DNA from: Amanita rubescens
Taxonomy: Eukaryota > Basidiomycota > Agaricomycetes > Agaricales > Amanitaceae
DNA length: 64,000 nt
Assembly: GCA_015039365.1 (NCBI GenBank)
Contig: WION01000144.1
Span: 1 to 64,000 of the forward strand
Direction of reading: 5' to 3'
Position 1 is the stretch's first letter; the number at the start of each line of letters is the position of its first letter. Below the pieces are notes generated by a model that was given only the letters and a program-made list of their open reading frames with translations, made no database searches and was not told where the DNA came from. Made by a program: the position numbers and the translations under genes. This document shows, piece by piece, positions 53,584 to 64,000 of the stretch.

Positions 53584-56500
53584 GGCGGGTTCTGACTTTA
53601 CATCATAGTTGGAACACTTCCTATGTTTTTGTATAACCACATGTACTCTAGGCAGTTCAATAAGATAAAACATTCCAGTTCGTCGTCGAGGCTCCAGCCG
53701 TGCTTGGTTGATGATTGCCACGCAGGACAATGTTAATTGGCAGATGGCGCGACAGAGAGGTCGTTCACAATACTGATTTCCCTATCCAGTGCATCAGGCC
53801 CAAGTCCGGTAGATGACATTGAGATGCCAGGAATGGGTAGTCAGGGATAGGCGATTTCATTTGTTCATTTCGCTCTGCCGGGATTGAAGAAGTATGGGAT
53901 ATGAGGCATGTGGGGAATTCCGAAACTCGGGTGCTCCGGGGTTGAAGGGAGTAGTGGAGATGTTGTTGCAAGCGAAGCAGCGGATGGGTGGTAGGGAGAT
54001 GAGGCTCGATTAGCGGGAGGGCAGGGTCCGTGGACCGCGTATAGCCGATCGCCTTACGACAACCGCAGTGAAGCGTGCGGTGACCGCATATAGTACCACG
54101 ATCGCCTTCAAGGCTTGCCGTTTCGGTTTCATTTCAATTGTAGAATCTCTGCATTCATAGTTATTCCGGAAGTCATGTTGTGAGCGGTTTCCGACGTTGT
54201 AAGAGTCCCGCTCTTGAACAAAAACTGACCGATACCGGCGAGACCGGCTTGAATGCTAGTACCTTGATTTCGTGTTAGAGGTGGTTGAAGGGAGAGGAAT
54301 GGTTATAATTGGGCCTGCAAGGTTTTACTTGAGGTGGGGCATATGGATGATCCTGGTGAACGAGAGGGGTGCGAGTGAAGGTGAGGCAGGAGCTATAGCT
54401 GGGCAGGTAAAAGACAGCCGAAGGCGAAGTTGCAACGGCGGATGCTGAGAGAAGTACCTGGAACGAGCGATGGAGAGAATACTCGGAATTCGGGAAGGAA
54501 TTGCAGGCAGAGAGGCAGAGTTTGGGAGGGGTGCGGTGAGATGCGGCTGAAGTGGCCGCGAAGACAGAGAGACAGTGATAGTCATGAGTCGGGTGGCACG
54601 GTGAAGTCGTGGATCGCAATCAGCATGTTGCCCTTTGTATACTATACTTCTTGTGGTATTGTATTTGTAGGATGAAAGAGGGGTGAAGGCCCACCGCACG
54701 CAAGCAATCAAGCAGTGTAACGAAGTGCAAGTGGGTGTGCTATAGTCTCGCTTCAAGGAAGGAAGTGCTGCGAAGCCCGGTCCGCATCCCAGGCAGCGCG
54801 AGGTTCCAGGAACGAACTTGAAAACGCAACGAGCCGAGCGCTAGACGACCAACCACACAGAACCGTATCAAGCATTCCGCTTCAGTATCACAAGCACAGA
54901 ATAGGACAGCTAAACTTCTCATGGACCGTTTTCCTTTTACATGAGAACAGGTTACGGGTGTAAAGCTGCGCGAGTGAGCGAGGTCGGGTCGGTTTTGTAG
55001 TTCCTAGGCCTGAAAAAGGAAAGGAAAAGTTTTTAACTTTGTGTAGTCGTAACGAACGGGAGAAGGACTTACACCTCCAACAAGAGTCGCACTGCGCCCC
55101 CTCCTTGTTCGGGTGTATGATTGTCGAGAAAAAGGCGGTGATTGTGCAATGTTGAATCCCTTTCACCACCATCTTCAAGCTTCTTCGTCTCCACGCCTTC
55201 CACCGCTTCGATGTAGCCGACCATTTCCTGAAGAGCTTAATGTGGGGTAGAGAGTGGACCACGTATCAGGGGGCTTACAGGAATTGCCATTGGATGGGCC
55301 ATCCGCCGGCTCAGAAGAAAACTGGGCTAGAGGTGGTGGTGTTTGGCCAAGGCAAAACTAGTAATCATGGTCGAGTTACCTGGCGGAGAATTAGCCCAAT
55401 ACGATTCCGGTCTGGCTTACGGAGAATACCTGACGTGAGGATGGCATGGAAAGAACAGCTCTAGTGTTACATAAATGCATGAACTTCAAGCAGGAACTTG
55501 GAACGAACATTCAACAAATACCTGCACAGCCAAGCCTTAGTTCCATCGACACTTTTCAATGGACAACTGGTTGCACGATGGCCTCAAGGCCAGAAAGAGA
55601 GCGATGAATTTACATGATGGATGGGCAAGCTATCAGGTAGTAAGAGTCGTCTGGACAACATGTATATGATGTGACTGACGGGATCGTTGTCTCAAAATTA
55701 CTCCCGTATTCTTCTTAAATCCTTTGCGACTGCAGATATCACCGCCGGACGCGGTGCGCTGTATGAACTTTTACATTTCACCCGCAAGCTCATCGTCAAT
55801 CTCTTTATGAACATGTTCAAACTATTCCTCTGACGTGTGTGGTTATTGGACGAGCTCGAGGGATCGAATTATGGACCTGACGGTCATTTGGGATGGTGAT
55901 GTGCAGAATTTGGGTTATGAGGACGAGTGGAGAATGAGGATGACATGTGGGGCATGATTCTCTCTCAAGTCATACTCGTCGGGTTGGTTACTAACAGTTT
56001 CCAACGCGAAAAAGATCCACGTCGGGCCAGAGCTGAAGCAACGGTCTCGATGTGGATTCAGAAGAGCTGTGGACGACTTGTTTGGGCGATCCGCAGTCTG
56101 GCATGCACGGTGCGGCGGGATTGGGGTGAATGACGCTCGAAGGGAAAGCGCTATGGTCGGATTTGCATTCGAATTTAAACTGCAAAGATACTCGGCTTGT
56201 CCCACGACCCAGCCAAAGTAGTATTTTATGTGCGAACCCGTACCATATCTGCTACCTGCGCAGGTCGACCATACCATGTTATTTCCTACCCGGATTATGT
56301 ATACGTCAAATATGACCCTACCCTGTCCAGGTTTCGTGGCATGTATATTGCTCAAGTCTCGGCGTATATCAGTGTACTTAAATGAATACAATATCTACCA
56401 TACATTTTGTCTGAGTGCGTATCGTGTCTATTTCCTCCATTAACGCGATCGGGGCAGGAGTAAAGCTAGTAAAGTGGCGCCAGTTTCGAGGACTCAGTAG

Positions 56501-56896
56501 GCGTATAAGCGACCATTGACCTTGTGGTGCGGTGTGCATGGGACTGGTTGCGGCGTTGCGCGCTAGAAAGTCGCGTACGACGTGCCAGTTGCTGTCTTTC
56601 GCGTGAACCAGTTTTGCGAGAATGACTTGGCATCTAGGTTTACTGTTAGCATTGATCAACGGAAAATGCAGTTGACTTGCACACCCGTAATCACACTCTT
56701 GCACTTTCATCCGATGTCTCGTTTACTGCCAATGATACTCATTCAGCGAGGTTGCTGGCCCAGTGGGAGCGGCCAAAGCGGAAAATACCGAAAACCTGAT
56801 GCCAGATATGGGCATCTGGGAAAGTCCGACGCTCGGGCGTCCGGTTTTCGACTTGCGACCACTCAAAGGCTTCATCATACGGCCCACTCATTTAAA
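53584..56896. other. 3.3-kb stretch without firm gene
   Basis: Several medium frames exist (54,325-54,756 minus; 55,915-56,391 minus) but are Ser/Leu/Pro-rich or without any family look. One reverse-strand pair of frames, MAHPMAIP (about 55,305) spliced at GTAAGC...TTCAG to EMVGYIEAVEGVETKKLEDG and on to a stop near 55,069, reads like a small real protein of about 60 residues, unidentified. Confidence 0.4.
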
Positions 56897-58168
56897 ATGG
56901 CTGACACAATGAGATATCAACGCATTCGCAATAAAATTCCCCGCTTCAGGATCCTTATCATGGGAAGGGCAAATGCGGGGAAAACAACGATTCTCCAACG
57001 CGTGTGCAAGACAACGGAGGCGCCAGAAGTTATCGATAGGAATGGCAATAAGGTAGGACCTCATCTTTATCCAGATCATGATGAACAGTACTCATATCTG
57101 TGCAGATCAACCTTTCGATCATTGAAGGCACACGAGAAGTACGTTTCAGGAACTTGATCAATCTTAATGCTCACTCTCTTTGTTAGCGAGGTGAACATGA
57201 CATTGAGAATGAGCTTGTGTTTCGTAGCAACCATGGATTTGTCTTCCATGACTCTTGTGGCTTTGAATCCGGGAAAGAGGATGAATTTAACAATGTGAAG
57301 AATTTCATCCTTGAGCGGAGCAAAGAAAAGAATATTGGTCGACGGATCCATGCTATCTGGTGAGACAATTTTACTCAACCTGACCTGGCCCTTTGTTCTG
57401 ATCCAGGAGAGTGCTTTAGGTACTGTATTCCCATGACAGAAATTGAACGCACCATCATGCCACCGGAGGAGTGGTTTTTCAATCACTGTGGTAGTGGTGA
57501 CAGTATGTCTTCAACTTATCCATTGGACCATTGCTTATGCAGGTATTCTTTCAGTTCCTGTATTGGTTTTGTTCACAAAGTTTGATGCATTGCTTGTGCA
57601 TGCAATTGGGGAACTGGATGATGAGAATTGTGATGCAAGCCTAGAGGCTCTACCAGCACGAGCAATGAAGATTTTTGAGCGTTACAAATTACCATCAAAG
57701 CTTGCAAAAAGTACATATCCACCAAAGGGTCATGTAACCATGGAAGGCAAGCATCACCTAAGACACTACACCTTTGATAGAGCAGAACTAAGCTTAATAC
57801 AGGAATGCAAATTGAAAATGGAGATTGCACAAAATTAATGGAAGAAACTGCAGAGATGCTGAATGATGAGGTTGTTGAACAGATGTTTGTCTCAACACAG
57901 CAGATCAGTCTAGGACTGTGCACAGAAAGAGCTCTCCAAAGGTATTGTTGTTCTGGGTTAGACTCTAGAAATATTAGTTCATCATTGATACAGGGTGTTT
58001 AAAAAGCATGGATGGAATCCAGAAAAGATGTATCAGTGCATGGGGATAATGATACAGTATTTTCCTCATACAAGAGTAGGTTTATTAATAAAAGACAAGT
58101 AGCTAAGGCATAATTTCTGCTTTCTATAGGTGAGTGCATTTCTGCTGGTCATCCTTTCTTGGCCTTGA
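56897..58168 (+). CDS. Fungal P-loop GTPase (second type), eight exons
   Basis: Exons 56,897-57,052, 57,106-57,138, 57,187-57,359, 57,420-57,502, 57,543-57,746, 57,803-57,941, 57,994-58,075 and 58,130-58,168; all phases agree. Motifs: FRILIMGRANAGKTTILQRV (G1), RGEHDIENELVFRSN, FVFHDSCGFESG (G3), RRIHAIWYCIPM, VPVLVLFTKFDALL (G4), VEQMFVSTQQISLGLC. This family of small-GTPase-like proteins is widespread in Agaricomycetes with unknown function. The intron at 57,747-57,802 is GC-AG (GAAG|GCAAGC); the GT alternative hits a stop. The last exon codes for VSAFLLVILSWP and stop, and it is the first unit of the 67-copy array that follows. Total about 303 residues. Confidence 0.75.
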
Positions 58169-61100
58169 TTTCTTTTGTTCTATAGCGAGTGAGTGCATTT
58201 CTGCTGGTCATCCTTTCTTGGCCTTGATTTCTTTTGTTCTATAGGATGTGAGTGCATTTCTGCTGGTCATCCTTTCTTGGCCTTGATTTCTTTTGTTCTA
58301 TAGGATGTGAGTGCATTTCTGCTGGTCATCCTTTCTTGGCCTTGATTTCTTTTGTTCTATAGCTTGTGAGTGCATTTCTGCTGGTCATCCTTTCTTGGCC
58401 TTGATTTCTTTTGTTCTATAGCTTGTGAGTGCATTTCTGCTGGTCATCCTTTCTTGGCCTTGATTTCTTTTGTTCTATAGCTTGTGAGTGCATTTCTGCT
58501 GGTCATCCTTTCTTGGCCTTGATTTCTTTTGTTCTATAGCTTGTGAGTGCATTTCTGCTGGTCATCCTTTCTTGGCCTTGATTTCTTTTGTTTTATAGGA
58601 TGTGAGTGCATTTCTGCTGGTCATCCTTTCTTGGCCTTGATTTCTTTTGTTCTATAGCATGTGAGTGCATTTCTGCTGGTCATCCTTTCTTGGCCTTGAT
58701 TTCTTTTGTTCTATAGCATGTGAGTGCATTTCTGCTGGTCATCCTTTCTTGGCCTTGATTTCTTTTGTTCTATAGGATGTGAGTGCATTTCTGCTGGTCA
58801 TCCTTTCTTGGCCTTGATTTCTTTTGTTCTATAGTATGTGAGTGCATTTCTGCTGGTCATCCTTTCTTGGCCTTGATTTCTTTTGTTCTATAGCATGTGA
58901 GTGCATTTCTGCTGGTCATCCTTTCTTGGCCTTGATTTCTTTTGTTCTATAGCGAGTGAGTGCATTTCTGCTGGTCATCCTTTCTTGGCCTTGATTTCTT
59001 TTGTTCTATAGCGAGTGAGTGCATTTCTGCTGGTCATCCTTTCTTGGCCTTGATTTCTTTTGTTCTATAGCGAGTGAGTGCATTTCTGCTGGTCATCCTT
59101 TCTTGGCCTTGATTTCTTTTGTTCTATAGCTTGTGAGTGCATTTCTGCTGGTCATCCTTTCTTGGCCTTGATTTCTTTTGTTCTATAGCTTGTGAGTGCA
59201 TTTCTGCTGGTCATCCTTTCTTGGCCTTGATTTCTTTTGTTCTATAGCATGTGAGTGCATTTCTTGGTCATCCTTTCTTGGCCTTGATTTCTTTTGTTCT
59301 ATAGCTTGTGAGTGCATTTCTGCTGGTCATCCTTTCTTGGCCTTGATTTCTTTTGTTCTATAGGATGTGAGTGCATTTCTGCTGGTCATCCTTTCTTGGC
59401 CTTGATTTCTTTTGTTCTATAGCATGTGAGTGCATTTCTGCTGGTCATCCTTTCTTGGCCTTGATTTCTTTTGTTCTATAGCGAGTGAGTGCATTTCTGC
59501 TGGTCATCCTTTCTTGGCCTTGATTTCTTTTGTTCTATAGCGAGTGAGTGCATTTCTGCTGGTCATCCTTTCTTGGCCTTGATTTCTTTTGTTCTATAGC
59601 TTGTGAGTGCATTTCTGCTGGTCATCCTTTCTTGGCCTTGATTTCTTTTGTTCTATAGCTTGTGAGTGCATTTCTGCTGGTCATCCTTTCTTGGCCTTGA
59701 TTTCTTTTGTTCTATAGCTTGTGAGTGCATTTCTGCTGGTCATCCTTTCTTGGCCTTGATTTCTTTTGTTCTATAGCTTGTGAGTGCATTTCTGCTGGTC
59801 ATCCTTTCTTGGCCTTGATTTCTTTTGTTCTATAGCATGTGAGTGCATTTCTGCTGGTCATCCTTTCTTGGCCTTGATTTCTTTTGTTCTATAGGATGTG
59901 AGTGCATTTCTGCTGGTCATCCTTTCTTGGCAGCCTTGATTTCTTTTGTTCTATAGGATGTGAGTGCATTTCTGCTGGTCATCCTTTTTTGGCCTTGATT
60001 TCTTTTGTTCTATAGGATGTGAGTACATTTCTGCTGGTCATCCTTTCTTGGCCTTGATTTCTTTTGTTCTATAGCGTGTGAGTGGATTTCTGCTGGTCAT
60101 CCTTTCTTGGCCTTGATTTCTTTTGTTCTATAGCTTGTGAGTGCATTTCTGCTGGTCATCCTTTCTTGGCCTTGATTTCTTTTGTTCTATAGCTTGTGAG
60201 TGCATTTCTGCTGGTCATCCTTTCTTGGCCTTGATTTCTTTTGTTCTATAGCGAGTGAGTGCATTTCTGCTGGTCATCCTTTCTTGGCCTTGATTTCTTT
60301 TGTTCTATAGGATGTGAGTGCATTTCTGCTGGTCATCCTTTCTTGGCCTTGATTTCTTTTGTTCTATAGGATGTGAGTGCATTTCTGCTGGTCATCCTTT
60401 CTTGGCCTTGATTTCTTTTGTTCTATAGGATGTGAGTGCATTTCTGCTGGTCATCCTTTCTTGGCAGCCTTGATTTCTTTTGTTCTATAGGATGTGAGTG
60501 CATTTCTGCTGGTCATCCTTTTTTGGCCTTGATTTCTTTTGTTCTATAGGATGTGAGTGCATTTCTGCTGGTCATCCTTTCTTGGCCTTGATTTCTTTTG
60601 TTCTATAGCATGTGAGTGGATTTCTGCTGGTCATCCTTTCTTGGCCTTGATTTCTTTTGTTCTATAGCGAGTGAGTGCATTTCTGCTGGTCATCCTTTCT
60701 TGGCCTTGATTTCTTTTGTTCTATAGCTTGTGAGTGCATTTCTGCTGGTCATCCTTTCTTGGCCTTGATTTCTTTTGTTCTATAGCTTGTGAGTGCATTT
60801 CTGCTGGTCATCCTTTCTTGGCAGCCTTGATTTCTTTTGTTCTATAGGATGTGAGTGCATTTCTGCTGGTCATCCTTTTTTGGCCTTGATTTCTTTTGTT
60901 CTATAGGATGTGAGTGCATTTCTGCTGGTCATCCTTTCTTGGCCTTGATTTCTTTTGTTCTATAGCGAGTGAGTGCATTTCTGCTGGTCATCCTTTCTTG
61001 GCCTTGATTTCTTTTGTTCTATAGCTTGTGAGTGCATTTCTGCTGGTCATCCTTTCTTGGCCTTGATTTCTTTTGTTCTATAGCAAGTGAGTGCATTTCT

Positions 61101-62099
61101 GCTGGTCATCCTTTCTTGGCCTTGATTTCTTTTGTTCTATAGCGAGTGAGTGCATTTCTGCTGGTCATCCTTTCTTGGCCTTGATTTCTTTTGTTCTATA
61201 GCGAGTGAGTGCATTTCTGCTGGTCATCCTTTCTTGGCCTTGATTTCTTTTGTTCTATAGCGAGTGAGTGCATTTCTGCTGGTCATCCTTTCTTGGCCTT
61301 GATTTCTTTTGTTCTATAGCATGTGAGTGCATTTCTGCTGGTCATCCTTTCTTGGCCTTGATTTCTTTTGTTCTATAGGATGTGAGTGCATTTCTGCTGG
61401 TCATCCTTTCTTGGCCTTGATTTCTTTTGTTCTATAGGATGTGAGTGCATTTCTGCTGGTCATCCTTTCTTGGCCTTGATTTCTTTTGTTCTATAGGATG
61501 TGAGTGCATTTCTGCTGGTCATCCTTTCTTGGCAGCCTTGATTTCTTTTGTTCTATAGCGAGTGAGTGCATTTCTGCTGGTCATCCTTTCTTGGCAGCCT
61601 TGATTTCTTTTGTTCTATAGGATGTGAGTGCATTTCTGCTGGTCATCCTTTCTTGGCAGCCTTGATTTCTTTTGTTCTATAGCGAGTGAGTGCATTTCTG
61701 CTGGTCATCCTTTCTTGGCAGCCTTGATTTCTTTTGTTCTATAGGATGTGAGTGCATTTCTGCTGGTCATCCTTTCTTGGCAGCCTTGATTTCTTTTGTT
61801 CTATAGGATGTGAGTGCATTTCTGCTGGTCATCCTTTCTTGGCAGCCTTGATTTCTTTTGTTCTATAGGATGTGAGTGCATTTCTGCTGGTCATCCTTTC
61901 TTGGCCTTCATTTCTTTTGTTCTATAGTATGTGAGTGCATTTCTGCTGGTCATCCTTTCTTTTCCTTGATTTCTTTCGTTCTATAGGATGTGAGTGCATT
62001 TGGTCATCCCTTCTTGGCCTTGATTTCTACTGTTCTATAGTCAGTGAGTGTATTTCTGCTTGCCACACTTCCACAGCTTTGATTTCCATTATTTGATAG
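58130..62099 (+). repeat. Tandem array of 67 exon/intron-like 59-bp units
   Basis: The period is 59 bp: a 56-nt core starting GTGAGTGCATTTCTGC and ending TTTTGTTCTATAG, then a 3-nt spacer that varies among CGA, GAT, CTT, CAT, TAT, CGT, CAA and TCA. Nine units carry a 3-bp insertion (TTGGCAGCC in place of TTGGCC), and a few have small deletions or point changes (CTTTTTTGG; GTGAGTGGATT). I count 67 units from length and indels; the last two are degenerate. Unit 1 is the last exon of the GTPase gene. No frame is open across the array. Confidence 0.9.
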
Positions 62100-63735
62100 G
62101 ATGTACGTGCACAGCACATATATCTTTTCATCTTAAACATGAGCTTCTAACATTATTTTATTGTTTTTGTAATACTTTTCAGTATGCATTTTATCCCCTT
62201 TACATTAATATTTCTGATGCATTAACAGATCTAGTCTTATATATCAAACATTGTACAACATATTCACCAAATATTCAATCACTCCACCCCTGAATTTATA
62301 TTCTTTCATGCTTTATCTTGTTTGTTTTTATGTTATCTTTTCTATTTTATTTGTTATTAATATCTTCAATTTTATCAGCACTTTCAATCATCCAGGAAAT
62401 CTCATTTCTTGTCTGGTCCAAATGCATGGAAAGGGCAAGCAATGTACTTGACTTTTGCGTGGATTATTACTTCAAGTCCTCCATTCCTCAAGATGTAGAC
62501 ATTCAACTTGGCAGACATGTCAGGAGCAAGAGCAAGTGGAAAGTATTTCAGAAAAAGTCCTGTATGTCTTTCATCTTAATGTTTCTTTTGTAAATGTATG
62601 GTTTATACTATGCCATATTTAGCTGACACCATATCAATCCATGATCTTCTGCAAATTATTCAAAAAAATCAGCTGTGTAAGCTTGTTTTTTTTCATTTGT
62701 GATGCCACTTGGCTTATAAATGACTATTCTAATTCAACATGAATTAAAATTTTGCAGCTTTTGATAAGGTTTACACCTCATACCTGAACAACCTGAAAGA
62801 AAATTAGCACTGATCAGCTAATAGAAAACCACACATTGTGTTATATGTACATCATCAGAAATACATACATATCACTCTATAGGCCATGATATATTTGTTC
62901 ATGTACTAGTAGGACACTGTCACATTATACAGCTTTTTATAACACTAATTAGGGAATGTCCAGGGGTATACCCCTGTCATTCCTTACAGTAGCCCTATCA
63001 TACTGTAGTAGCCCTATCGGTACTATCATAGCCCTATGATCTATCAGCAGTATATTGTGTCACTAATACTATAAGTTTCTCCACATGTTATTGTATCAAT
63101 GGAAGGCTCACTTTACCTTCTTGTCAACATTACTGGATCTAAGGTGATAAGAAACAGTTGTGTTAGCATGGGAAATAGGCTATGTTGGAATATTTCAGGC
63201 AATCAAGCGCATTGCTGCCCTACCCCATTGGAATACCCCAGAGTCCAGTATGGAGTCCAAAGAAGTCCAGGGTTGTGTGGAGTCTGGTCCAAGGTGTGGC
63301 TGTGCAAACATGCACAGTCCACATGTCCTAATGTATATATTTACTTCACCAAAATGGACCATATAGCATGATCATGCATCAGAATAAAATACATAGAATG
63401 TCCACCCCATGTGAACCATTCATTATCCATGCGTGAACCATGTCAAGCACTCAGTGACAAAAACAAATTTTCTGAGGCCAAGTATACATCAGCAAACAGG
63501 GCAAAAGTCTGACAACGTCTGATTTTATCTGATGCTTGATCAGACCTGATTATTGTGTCAGTTCACAAGCTTAATAGACCAGCAGTAGCCACCAGTGCAT
63601 CAGATCCATACAGTCACTCAGACTCTCATAAGTTCATATGTCCAGATTCATCAGATGCAGTAGACCTTCAGAGTATTTGACATCCAGATTGTATTAGACT
63701 TTTGGACCAATATAATTATAGTTTGTCAGAACATC
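62100..63735. other. AT-rich, CpG-poor non-coding stretch
   Basis: Only short chance frames. Runs of A/T, very few CG dinucleotides and frequent TG/CA suggest long-term cytosine methylation and deamination. A short repeat TAGCCCTATC occurs several times near 62,990-63,040. Confidence 0.5.
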
Positions 63736-63739
63736 AGAA

Positions 63740-64000
63740 CTGGGCTGATCTTCAGAGAGCTAGATAGTCAGACAGGCAGATGTTGTCAGATAGTCAGACA
63801 ACTTATGGAGCAGTGCTCCTCAGACAGTCAGACAGTCAGGCAACTCATGGAACAGAGCCTCTCAGATAGTCAGACTGTCAGACAATTAGTGTGTGAGCAT
63901 GTGTCAGACAATCAGACAATCAGAAAATCAGACAACTTGTGGAATAGTGTGTCTCAGACAATCAGGTAGTCAGACAATTAGTGTGTCAGTATCTCTTGGG
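63740..64000. repeat. TCAGACA/TCAGATA degenerate tandem repeat
   Basis: Many copies of an 8-bp word (GTCAGACA, AATCAGAC, AGTCAGAT), grouped into imperfect longer units that contain AACTTATGGAGCAG, AACTCATGGAACAG and AACTTGTGGAATAG. Continues past the window edge. Confidence 0.75.

Noticed and set aside
54325..54756. 143-codon minus frame
   Set aside because: Low-complexity Ser/Leu/Pro composition, no motif, looks like chance.
58130..62099. CRISPR-like array
   Set aside because: Regular repeats, but the 'spacers' are only 3 nt and few kinds, and the genome is eukaryotic.
58130..62099. Scattered introner elements
   Set aside because: Units are strictly head-to-tail at one place and derive from the last exon and its acceptor, not dispersed insertions.
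63160..63371. Frames of 68-90 codons in the CpG-poor tail
   Set aside because: Overlapping short frames with no conservation signal; sequence looks like decayed repeat.

Overview
The window is nuclear DNA of a basidiomycete fungus, most likely an Agaricomycete. Supporting signs are genes broken by many 40-60 nt introns, and family types typical of mushroom genomes: F-box/LRR-like proteins, SRPK-like kinases, fungal P-loop GTPases, GT61 glycosyltransferase, aegerolysin and secreted small proteins. I saw no rRNA, tRNA, CRISPR or telomeric repeat. Exon borders below were read by eye and may be off by 1-2 bases.

Layout. 1-34.5 kb is a mosaic of segmental duplications. A secreted cysteine-protease-fold (LRAT/NlpC-like) gene occurs four times (about 1.2, 18.6, 28.7 and 32.2 kb; the last is frameshifted). 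Each copy is followed, on the opposite strand, by remains of a GT61 glycosyltransferase. In two copies this is fused at the same breakpoint to the 5' part of an ATR/Mec1/Rad3 checkpoint kinase gene, which lies head-to-head with the 5' part of NOP14. Further ATR and NOP14 5' fragments lie at 22.6-23.3 and 26.1-27.6 kb, an ADE6 (FGAM synthase) fragment at 4.9-5.7 kb and a truncated GTPase gene at 23.5-24.7 kb. Single-copy genes sit between: a PD-(D/E)XK-like protein, an endonuclease/exonuclease/phosphatase (EEP) protein with its own partial duplicate, an unknown 204-residue protein, a pair of inverted 990-bp transposon-like elements, and a truncated aegerolysin.

34.6-53.6 kb is more conventional: two tandem F-box-like genes plus a third partial one on the other strand, an SRPK-like kinase with one apparent frameshift, the seemingly full-length ATR-family gene (42.15-50.63 kb, minus strand), and head-to-head with it a large-GTPase gene. 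ATR and this GTPase are the likely sources of the fragments upstream.

53.6-56.9 kb has no firm gene. At 56.9 kb begins a second GTPase gene with eight exons. Its last exon (12 codons) and the splice acceptor in front of it are repeated in tandem 67 times (58,130-62,099; 59-bp period). Each unit can be read as a terminal exon or as a 56-nt intron with GTGAGT and TAG ends. This array is the most unusual object in the window. From about 57.2 kb to the end the sequence looks poor in CpG; the last 1.9 kb is non-coding and ends in TCAGACA-type repeats.
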